The notes below the pieces were generated by a model that saw nothing but the letters and a program-made list of their open reading frames with translations, searched no databases and was not told the origin of the DNA. DNA of 6,419 nt from Nocardioides sp. (GTDB taxonomy: Bacteria; Actinomycetota; Actinomycetes; Propionibacteriales; Nocardioidaceae), in contig JAPSKJ010000125.1 in assembly GCA_031177735.1 (NCBI GenBank), forward strand, positions 1 to 6,419, given 5' to 3'. The number at the start of each line of letters is the position of its first letter. Positions within the stretch are counted from its first letter, which is position 1. Shown here piece after piece: positions 1-5,358 of the stretch. The position numbers were made by a program, and so were the translations under genes.

Positions 1-401
1 GCGAGACCGTCCGCCCCGACGACCGTGTAGCCGTAGATCGCGGCGGTCTGCAGGAGGTTGGTCATCACCAGGGCGCAGGCAGCGATCGCGACCCAGCCCG
101 CGAGCCAGCCGGCCCGCGGGCCGAACGCTCGCGCCGTCCAGGCGTAGCAGGTGCCGCAGTCGGGCTCGGCGCGGTTGAGCTCGCCGAAGCACAGCACCAC
201 CGCGGCGACCGGCACGGCGGCGGCCGCGAGCAGCAGCGGCGACCAGCCGCCGACGTAGGACGCGAGCAGGCCCACCGTGACGGCCAGGGAGTACGCCGGC
301 GCCGTCGAGGCCAGCGAGAAGACGGTCGATGAGAAGGTCCCGACCGAGCGAGCGGCCAGGCGGGGCGCCTGCGCGGGGCGCGCGTCGAGGAAGCCGGACA
401 C
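1..401 (-). CDS. APC-superfamily amino-acid permease, N-terminal part (runs off left edge)
   Basis: This is the first 133 codons of a membrane transporter of the amino acid-polyamine-organocation superfamily, expected to move an amino acid or amine across the cytoplasmic membrane. After a short Arg-rich N-terminus comes TM1 with SLASTAPAYSLAVTVG, which matches the unwound substrate-binding TM1 of APC permeases. A hydrophobic TM2 follows (about residues 48-70), then the typical loop ELNRAEPDCGTCYAWTARAFGP, here interrupted only by ordinary substitutions, then GWLAGW at the start of TM3. The start is the GTG at 401-399: GAGGA lies 5 nt upstream inside the last codons of the channel gene, and only one base separates the channel stop from this start, so translation is probably coupled. 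The substrate cannot be told from this fragment. Family call is firm, specificity unknown. Confidence 0.88.
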   Translation of the reverse strand, partial: MSGFLDARPAQAPRLAARSVGTFSSTVFSLASTAPAYSLAVTVGLLASYVGGWSPLLLAAAAVPVAAVVLCFGELNRAEPDCGTCYAWTARAFGPRAGWLAGWVAIAACALVMTNLLQTAAIYGYTVVGADGL

Positions 402-402
402 G

Positions 403-981
403 TCAGTCCTCGGTGCTGCGGAACAGTCGCAGCATGTGGTCGTCGATGTCGGTGTGGTCGGCCTCGCGCTGATCGAACTCGGCGAGCCGGTCCCGCACCC
501 AGTCGCTGCCGTGCTGCTCAGCCAGGCTCGCGGCCAGGAGGTGCTCCATCCGGTCGACCCGGTCGTGGACCGCCTCGATCGTGGCGGCCAGCGCCAGCTG
601 CTCGTCGTGGGTGAACTGGTTGCGGTCGAGGACGAGGTTGGCGATGACGTGGCCGATCGCGATCGGCACGAGCACCAGCATCGAGACGATGAGGATGCTG
701 GCCACGCCGCGACCGGCCGTCGAGGCGGGGTAGTAGTCGCCGTAACCCACCGTCGATCCGGTGACGATGCCCCACCACAGCGACTCGACCGGACCCTTGC
801 GCTCGATCACCGCGTAGAGCATCGAGCACGCCACCCAGACGGCCGCGATGGCGAGCACCAGCAGGTGCGGCGCGTTGACCAGCCGCCGCACCGGGCGGGT
901 GAACCAGCGGGTGCGCCGGGCGACCGCGGCATCGGCAGCGGTGAGCTCGTCGACGCCGTCGGCGGTGCTACGGGGGTTCAT
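403..981 (-). CDS. Two-transmembrane potassium-type ion channel
   Basis: A 192-residue pore-forming membrane protein of the Ion_trans_2 (KcsA-like) type. An Arg-rich cytoplasmic N-terminus is followed by TM1 (about 38-58), a pore helix (about 65-76), the selectivity filter TVGYGD (77-82, within TGSTVGYGDYYP) and TM2 (about 92-117). A charged C-terminal tail of about 75 residues follows. It has a heptad-like stretch (125-155) that may form a tetramerising helical bundle, and an acidic end. There is no RCK/TrkA-N ligand domain and no S1-S4 voltage sensor. TVGYGD is the established K+ filter, so K+ selectivity is likely; gating is unknown. I chose the ATG at 981 because GAGGAG stands 4 nt before it. 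An in-frame ATG at 1023 would add 14 residues but has no ribosome site. It lies 48 nt after the acetyltransferase gene and 1 nt before the permease gene. Confidence 0.9.
   Translation of the reverse strand: MNPRSTADGVDELTAADAAVARRTRWFTRPVRRLVNAPHLLVLAIAAVWVACSMLYAVIERKGPVESLWWGIVTGSTVGYGDYYPASTAGRGVASILIVSMLVLVPIAIGHVIANLVLDRNQFTHDEQLALAATIEAVHDRVDRMEHLLAASLAEQHGSDWVRDRLAEFDQREADHTDIDDHMLRLFRSTED
407..411 (-). promoter_or_regulatory. Shine-Dalgarno site of the permease gene
   Basis: On the minus strand this reads GAGGA, 5 nt before the GTG at 401. It lies inside the final codons of the upstream channel gene. It fixes the permease start and implies that ribosomes finishing the channel can restart on the permease. 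Confidence 0.7.
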
Positions 982-985
982 CGGG

Positions 986-991
986 CTCCTC
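986..991 (-). promoter_or_regulatory. Shine-Dalgarno site deciding the channel start
   Basis: On the minus strand GAGGAG is followed by CCCG and then the ATG at 981-979. The alternative ATG at 1023 has nothing comparable upstream, so the shorter protein is preferred. The spacer is slightly short if the full hexamer pairs, but normal if only its 5' part does. Confidence 0.6.
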
Positions 992-1029
992 GAGACGCTG
1001 CCTTGCGGGCCATCATCCTCCATCGGCGA

Positions 1030-1518
1030 TCAGGCGGACGGAAGTGGCCGCACCATCACCAGCTGGCCGTCCTCGTCGGAGCCGCGCAGCTGCGTGAACC
1101 CGGACTTGGCGAGCACGCGCAGGGAGCGGGCGTTCTCCGGGCGCACCGCGGCGCGCACGCGCACACCCGCGCGGTCGGTCTCGGCGAGCACGGCACGCAG
1201 CGCCTCGGTGGCGAAGCCCCAGCCCCACGCCTCGCGCACCAGCCCGTAGCCGATCTCGGCCTCGAGGACGCCGTCGGCCGCCGGCGCCGGTGGCCCGAAG
1301 AACCCGACCGACCCCAGCACGGTGAGTCCGCGCACGATCGACCGCGGACCCCACGGGTCGCCCTCGGTCCACAGCGAGGCAGCGTCGAGGTCGTCGCGAC
1401 GCGGGAACTCGGCGTGCCACTCCGGGCGGCGCCGGCCGGCCCGCAGGTCGCTCACCAGGTCGGCCGACCACAGCGGCAGACGCAGCCGAGCGCTGGTGAT
1501 CTCCGCGGGCAGGATCAC
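1030..1518 (-). CDS. GNAT-family N-acetyltransferase (RimJ/RimL-like)
   Basis: A 162-residue acyltransferase expected to move an acetyl group from acetyl-CoA to an amine, either a protein N-terminus or a small molecule. The opening, EITSARLRLP, is the usual first strand of RimJ/RimL-type enzymes. Motif A, the acetyl-CoA pyrophosphate loop, is REAWGWGFATEAL (about 95-107), a version of the R/Q-x-x-G-x-G/A loop. It follows EIGYGLV, the strand carrying the usual acidic residue. Motif B is PENARSLRVLAKSGF (127-141), with the Asn and Ser typical of the group. The length is normal for a single GNAT domain. The start is GTG at 1518, overlapping the HAD stop as GTGA. I see no strong ribosome site, which fits coupled translation. 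The substrate is unknown. A role in ribosomal-protein acetylation is conceivable but not shown. Confidence 0.88.
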   Translation of the reverse strand: MILPAEITSARLRLPLWSADLVSDLRAGRRRPEWHAEFPRRDDLDAASLWTEGDPWGPRSIVRGLTVLGSVGFFGPPAPAADGVLEAEIGYGLVREAWGWGFATEALRAVLAETDRAGVRVRAAVRPENARSLRVLAKSGFTQLRGSDEDGQLVMVRPLPSA

Positions 1519-2372
1519 GCGGGGAACCAGCGGGAGATCTCGACGGCGGCGCCGTCCTCACCCACCGTGCTGGTGACGTCGTCGGCCACGTCGATCACCT
1601 CCTGGACGGCCTGGCCCATCGCCACGCCGCGCCCCGCCCACTGCAGCATCTCGATGTCGTTGCGACCGTCGCCGATGGCCAGCACGTCGTCGCGGTCGAC
1701 TCCCAGCTGCTCGGCGACGAACGCCAGCCCCGAGGACTTGTCCACCCCGACGGGGGCCAGGTCGAGCCAGGCGGTCCAGCCGACGACGTACGACGTGCCG
1801 TGCAGGCCGAGCTCCTCGGCCAGCCGCACGAAGTCCTCCGCGGTGGACTGCGGGTCACGGATGATCACGCGGCTGACCGGCTCGGCGACCAGCTCCTCGA
1901 CCGGGGTGATGGTCATCTCGCCGTTGAGCTCGCCCTCCGGGAAGTGCTTGTTGAGGCGGTAGCCGACGCCGCGGTCCTCCACGGCGACGAGCGCCTCGGG
2001 GTGCCGCTCGAGCACCGCCCGCACCGCCTCCCGGGCATCGAAGGTCTCCTCGTGGACGACCTCGGCCGGTGGATAGCGCAGGATCACCGCGCCGTTGGAG
2101 GCGACGATCCAGACCCGCTCCATGCCCTCCCGCGGCACCCCCAGCAGGTCCGCGATGCTGGTCATGCCGTGCGCGGAGCGGCCGGAGGCGAGCACCACGT
2201 GCGCACCGCCGTCGAGCGCCCGCTGCACCGCGTCGCGGACCGCCGGACTGATGTCCTCGTGGGTCGCGCCCTTGCCGTCGATCCAGCTCAGCAGGGTGCC
2301 GTCGATGTCGAGGGCGATCATCCGGGGGCGCCAGTCGGCCGGCTGCGCCCCACCGGCCACCGGGGCCGTCAT
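1515..2372 (-). CDS. HAD-IIB (Cof-type) phosphatase
   Basis: A 285-residue cytoplasmic hydrolase of the haloacid dehalogenase superfamily, subclass IIB, whose members mostly remove phosphate from sugar phosphates, nucleotides or cofactors using Mg2+. All four motifs are present. Motif I is LDIDGTL, with D22 as nucleophile and D24 as general acid. Motif II is LASGR, with S63. Motif III is the Lys of VDKSSG (K212). Motif IV is IGDGRNDIEML (234-243), with D235 and D239 for the metal. The region between motifs II and III (about 90-205) is the type C2B cap, which usually sets specificity. The ATG at 2372 overlaps the serS stop as ATGA and the stop overlaps the GNAT start, so it is embedded in the serS transcript. 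From memory, serS followed by such a HAD gene recurs in actinobacteria. The substrate is unknown. A second possible start is Met18, just before motif I. Confidence 0.92.
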   Translation of the reverse strand: MTAPVAGGAQPADWRPRMIALDIDGTLLSWIDGKGATHEDISPAVRDAVQRALDGGAHVVLASGRSAHGMTSIADLLGVPREGMERVWIVASNGAVILRYPPAEVVHEETFDAREAVRAVLERHPEALVAVEDRGVGYRLNKHFPEGELNGEMTITPVEELVAEPVSRVIIRDPQSTAEDFVRLAEELGLHGTSYVVGWTAWLDLAPVGVDKSSGLAFVAEQLGVDRDDVLAIGDGRNDIEMLQWAGRGVAMGQAVQEVIDVADDVTSTVGEDGAAVEISRWFPA

Positions 2373-3658
2373 CGGGCGACCGGCTCCAGCACCTCGCGGC
2401 CGAGCCACTTCTGCAGCGCCTTGGGCACGCGCACCGACCCGTCGGCCTGCTGGTGGGTCTCCAGGATCGCCACGATGGTGCGGGTCATCGCGCACAGCGT
2501 GCCGTTGAGCGTGGCCAGGGCGCGGGTCTCGGTGCCTCCGCTGGCGGTCGGGAACCGGCCGCGGATGTCGAGCCGCCGGGCCTGGAAGTCGGTGCAGTTG
2601 GAGGTCGAGGTCAGCTCGCGGTACTTGCCCTGGGTCGGGATCCAGGCCTCGCAGTCGAACTTGCGGATCGCCGAGTTGCCCAGGTCGCCGGCGGCCACGT
2701 CGATCACGCGGTAGGCCAGCTCGAGCTTGTCGAGGAACATCTTCTCCCACGCCAGCAGCCGCTGGTGCTCGGCGTAGGACTCCTCGACGGTGGTGTAGAC
2801 GAACATCTCGACCTTGTCGAACCAGTGCACCCGGATGATGCCCTTGGTGTCCTTGCCGTGGCTGCCGGCCTCCTTGCGGAAGCAGGGGCTGTAGGCGGCG
2901 TAGCGCAGCGGCAGCGACGCACCGTCGAGGATCTCGTCGGAGTGGTAGGCCGCCATCGGCACCTCACTGGTGCCGACCAGGTAGAGCTCCTCGCCCTCGA
3001 TCCGGTAGACGTTCTCCTCCGCCTGCTCGAGGAAGCCGGTGCCGTCCATCGCCCGGGGCCGCACCAGGCTCGGCGGGATGACCTGGGTGAACCCCACCTC
3101 GCGGGCCTGCTCCATGGCCAGATTGATCAGCGCGAACTCCAGCTCGGCGCCGATGCCGGTGAGGTAGTAGAACCGGCTGCCGCTGACCTTGGCGCCGCGG
3201 TCGAGGTCGATGGCACCCAGGAGCCGACCGAGCTCGATGTGGTCCTTGGGCTCGAACCCCTCGGCCGCGAAGTCGCGGGGGGTGCCGATGTGCTCCAGCA
3301 CGACGAAGTCGTCCTCACCACCGGGCGGGGTCTCCTCCGCGGTGATGTTGTGGATCGACTTCAGGCTGGCCTCCCACTCGGCCTCCGCCGCGGTCTGGGC
3401 GGCCTCGGCCTCCTTCACCGCGGCGGCGAGAGCCCGGGTGCGCTCGAGCAGCGCGGCCTTCTCCTCGCCCTTCGCCTGGGCGACCTGCTTGCCGAGCTGC
3501 TTCTGCTCGGCACGCTTGGCCTCGTAGTCGGCGATCGCGGCCCGCCTCGCGGCGTCGGCCGCCAGGGCCCGGTCGACGGCCTCACCGGACTGCCCTCGCT
3601 TGGCCTGGGAGGCGCGGACGCGGTCGGGCTCGTCACGGAGGATGCGGGGGTCGATCAC
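2369..3658 (-). CDS. serS: Seryl-tRNA synthetase (class II)
   Basis: This enzyme charges tRNA-Ser, and tRNA-Sec where present, with serine using ATP. At 429 residues it is normal length. The start VIDPRILRDEPDRVRASQ matches the canonical SerS N-terminus. Residues about 28-103 form the charged, Ala-rich antiparallel coiled-coil arm that grips the tRNA-Ser long variable arm. The catalytic core has the TSE serine-site motif (230-232), motif 2 as FRKEAGSHGKDTKG (260-273), the strand ending DKVEMF, the segment TSTSNCTDFQARR, and motif 3 as NGTLCAMTRTIVAILE (385-400). Position 279 is Trp (RVHWFDKVE) where most SerS that I know have Gln. The GTG at 3658 is the only suitable start: the frame stays open upstream but loses SerS similarity. 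No Shine-Dalgarno is visible, and a -10 box ends 7 nt before the GTG, so the mRNA is probably leaderless. It is the first gene of the minus-strand run. Confidence 0.97.
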   Translation of the reverse strand: MIDPRILRDEPDRVRASQAKRGQSGEAVDRALAADAARRAAIADYEAKRAEQKQLGKQVAQAKGEEKAALLERTRALAAAVKEAEAAQTAAEAEWEASLKSIHNITAEETPPGGEDDFVVLEHIGTPRDFAAEGFEPKDHIELGRLLGAIDLDRGAKVSGSRFYYLTGIGAELEFALINLAMEQAREVGFTQVIPPSLVRPRAMDGTGFLEQAEENVYRIEGEELYLVGTSEVPMAAYHSDEILDGASLPLRYAAYSPCFRKEAGSHGKDTKGIIRVHWFDKVEMFVYTTVEESYAEHQRLLAWEKMFLDKLELAYRVIDVAAGDLGNSAIRKFDCEAWIPTQGKYRELTSTSNCTDFQARRLDIRGRFPTASGGTETRALATLNGTLCAMTRTIVAILETHQQADGSVRVPKALQKWLGREVLEPVAR

Positions 3659-3665
3659 GCAGGTA

Positions 3666-3671
3666 AGGCTA
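3666..3671 (-). promoter_or_regulatory. -10 element of serS, leaderless promoter
   Basis: On the minus strand this reads TAGCCT, fitting the actinobacterial TANNNT -10 consensus. Exactly 7 nt (3665-3659) separate it from the GTG at 3658, which would put transcription start on or next to the first base of the start codon. No good -35 is seen; GACAAT, about 18 nt further upstream, is the nearest weak candidate. The absence of a ribosome site before serS supports a leaderless transcript. Position and spacing are seen; promoter activity is inferred. Confidence 0.55.
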
Positions 3672-3707
3672 GCGGGACCCCGCGACCGGATTGTCTGCCG
3701 TGCGCTC

Positions 3708-3717
3708 GCCCGCGGGC
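3708..3717. repeat. 10-bp perfect palindrome next to a possible -10
   Basis: GCCCGCGGGC equals its own reverse complement and abuts CATACT. Its place makes it a possible operator, but a G/C-only palindrome of this length can occur by chance in DNA this GC-rich. Confidence 0.3.
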
Positions 3718-3722
3718 ATACT
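3717..3722 (+). promoter_or_regulatory. Possible -10 element of the PAP2-lipid kinase gene
   Basis: CATACT matches TATAAT at four of six positions. TTGTCT at 3691-3696 could serve as a -35, but the 20-nt spacer is longer than usual. Transcription would start near 3729 and leave a leader of about 40 nt carrying the GAGGA ribosome site. Weak support. Confidence 0.3.
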
Positions 3723-3754
3723 GGGCGCCGACCTGCCCGCCCGCCGACTCCCGT

Positions 3755-3759
3755 GAGGA
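3755..3759 (+). promoter_or_regulatory. Shine-Dalgarno site of the PAP2-lipid kinase gene
   Basis: GAGGA stands 8 nt before the GTG at 3768-3770, an ideal distance. It therefore favours that start over the in-frame GTG at 3753, which overlaps the site itself. It also rules against a longer reading starting inside serS near 3600. Confidence 0.7.
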
Positions 3760-3767
3760 TCCTGCCC

Positions 3768-5345
3768 GTGCTCGACCGCTCCCGCAGGACCCTGATCGCG
3801 TGGGCGCTGGCGTGCTTCGTGCTGGTCGCCGTCATCGGCGTCGGGGTGGCGCAGGCGTGGGGGCCGCTGGTCGTGGTCGACGAGCACGGCGAGGACCTGC
3901 GCGAGTGGGTCGGCGACGGCCAGACGTTCCACCGGGTGCTGCGCGGCATCGAGATCGCCTTCGACTTCGTCGGCAGCACGATCATCACGCTGGTGATCGC
4001 CGGCGTCATGCTCTGGCGCGGGCACCGGCGGGCCGCCCTCTTCACGCTCGTGGTCATGATGGCCTCCACCGTCGTCAACCGGCTGATCAAGGCGGTCGCC
4101 GACCGCGACCGCCCGGAGTGGCAGGTCGCGGACGGGCTGCTGCACTCCCCGGCCTACCCGTCGGGCCACGCGACCGCGATCGCCTCGTTGGGCGGGATCG
4201 TCGTCGTGCTCGCGATGATGCTCGTGCGCCGCGGCAACCTGCGGCGCCTGTGGTACGCCGTCGCACTGGTCGCCGGCATCGCGGTGGGAGCCGACCGCGT
4301 GCTGCTCGGCCGGCACTACACCTCCGACGTCATCGGCGGCTACCTGCTCGGCATCGGGGTGGTGCTCCTCGGGCTGGTCGTCGCCAGCCCCCAGCCCGCC
4401 CGCTACACCGTGCGCCCCACGCCCGACACACCGACCGAGGAGCTCCCCGAGGGGCGCCGCCTCGCCGTCGTGCTCAACCCGATCAAGGTCGAGGACGTCG
4501 GCCAGTTCCGCTCGATCGTCTCCGCGATGGCGCGGGAGTCGGGGTGGTCGGAGCCGGCGTGGTACTTCACGACCGTCGACGACTCCGGCACCGGCCAGGC
4601 CGAGCAGGCCTCGGTGGACGGCGCCGACCTGGTGCTGGTCTGCGGCGGCGACGGCACCGTCCGGGAGGTGTGCGCCGAGCTCGCCGGCACCGGCATCCCG
4701 GTCGGGATCATCCCGGCCGGCACCGGCAACCTGCTCGCCCGCAACCTCTCGATCCCGCTCTACATCCGCGCTGCCATCGACGTGGGGCTCAACGGTCAGG
4801 ACCGCGCCATCGACCTGGTCGAGGTCTCGGGCGACAACATGGCGGACTCGCACTTCCTCGTCATGGCCGGGATGGGCTTCGACGCCGCGATCATGGAGGG
4901 CGTCAACGAGGACATCAAGAAGAGGGTCGGCTGGCTCGCCTACGTGCTCTCCGGCCTCAAGGCGCTGATGTTCCCCGCCGTGAAGGTCGAGGTCTCGGTC
5001 GACGACGGACCGTTCACCCGGCACCGCGCGCGCACGATCGTGGTCGGCAACGTCGGCTACCTCCAGGCGGGCATGCCGCTCCTGCCCGACGCCGCCATCG
5101 ACGACGGCGAGCTCGACGTGGTGCTGCTGCACCCCCAGCGCTTCGTCTCCTGGCTGCCACTGGCCTGGCGGGTGCTCACCAAGCGTCCGCGCACCGACGA
5201 GCTGGTCAACCGGATGACCGGGCGCACCGTCGTCATCCGCGCCGACCGGGAGACGCCCCGCCAGCTCGACGGCGACACCGTCGGGCCCGGCAAGGAGCTG
5301 CGGATGCGCTGCCTCCACGGCCGCCTCCTCGTCCGGGTGCCCTGA
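3768..5345 (+). CDS. Bifunctional PAP2 phosphatase / diacylglycerol-type lipid kinase
   Basis: A 525-residue membrane protein joining two lipid enzymes. Residues 1-208 form a six-helix PAP2 phosphatase with all three motifs: KAVADRDRP (K108, R115, P116), PSGH (131-134) and R177-x5-H183-x3-D187. A Pro/Thr-rich linker (about 209-230) leads to a DAGK/YegS/sphingosine-kinase catalytic domain (about 231-525). That domain has VVLNP (234-238), the nucleotide loop GGDGT (293-297), PAGTGNLLARN (316 onward), MGFDA and a C-terminal DGD (501-503). PAP2 enzymes dephosphorylate lipid phosphates; this kinase family phosphorylates diacylglycerol or related lipids. Clusters RSRR, RGHRR and RRGNLRR mark the inner side, so the phosphatase site should face outside and the kinase the cytoplasm. 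Such fusions are known in actinobacteria, but the substrates here are not determined. Start is GTG 3768 with GAGGA 8 nt upstream. It diverges from serS and converges on the next gene. Confidence 0.93.
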   Translation: MLDRSRRTLIAWALACFVLVAVIGVGVAQAWGPLVVVDEHGEDLREWVGDGQTFHRVLRGIEIAFDFVGSTIITLVIAGVMLWRGHRRAALFTLVVMMASTVVNRLIKAVADRDRPEWQVADGLLHSPAYPSGHATAIASLGGIVVVLAMMLVRRGNLRRLWYAVALVAGIAVGADRVLLGRHYTSDVIGGYLLGIGVVLLGLVVASPQPARYTVRPTPDTPTEELPEGRRLAVVLNPIKVEDVGQFRSIVSAMARESGWSEPAWYFTTVDDSGTGQAEQASVDGADLVLVCGGDGTVREVCAELAGTGIPVGIIPAGTGNLLARNLSIPLYIRAAIDVGLNGQDRAIDLVEVSGDNMADSHFLVMAGMGFDAAIMEGVNEDIKKRVGWLAYVLSGLKALMFPAVKVEVSVDDGPFTRHRARTIVVGNVGYLQAGMPLLPDAAIDDGELDVVLLHPQRFVSWLPLAWRVLTKRPRTDELVNRMTGRTVVIRADRETPRQLDGDTVGPGKELRMRCLHGRLLVRVP

Positions 5346-5358
5346 CCTCCGCCCGGCG

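Larger units (their letters stand above)
3659..3767. other. Divergent intergenic region between serS and the lipid enzyme gene
   Basis: These 109 bp must hold promoters for both directions. The serS side ends in TAGCCT. Towards the plus-strand gene there is a 10-bp perfect palindrome, GCCCGCGGGC (3708-3717), running into CATACT (3717-3722), a possible plus-strand -10. GCGGGCA (3712-3718) is also repeated inverted as TGCCCGC (3734-3740). There is no room for a long riboswitch or T-box leader, and I see none. Confidence 0.6.

Noticed and set aside
277..1962. A 561-codon plus-strand open frame opposite the permease, channel, GNAT and HAD genes
   Set aside because: It is antisense to four genes with clear family motifs, and its own translation has no recognisable domain or ribosome site.
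3600..3767. An N-terminal extension of the PAP2-lipid kinase reading from an ATG inside serS
   Set aside because: The extra residues are Arg/Pro-rich and unlike PAP2 N-termini, the extension overlaps serS and its promoter, and a good GAGGA site points to GTG 3768.
3659..3767. A T-box or other leader riboswitch controlling serS
   Set aside because: The serS promoter appears leaderless, and the whole intergenic region is only 109 bp with no T-box or antiterminator sequence.
3659..4090. An N-terminal extension of SerS upstream of the GTG at 3658
   Set aside because: SerS homology begins exactly at that GTG. The upstream reading is antisense to the lipid enzyme gene and carries none of the SerS fold.
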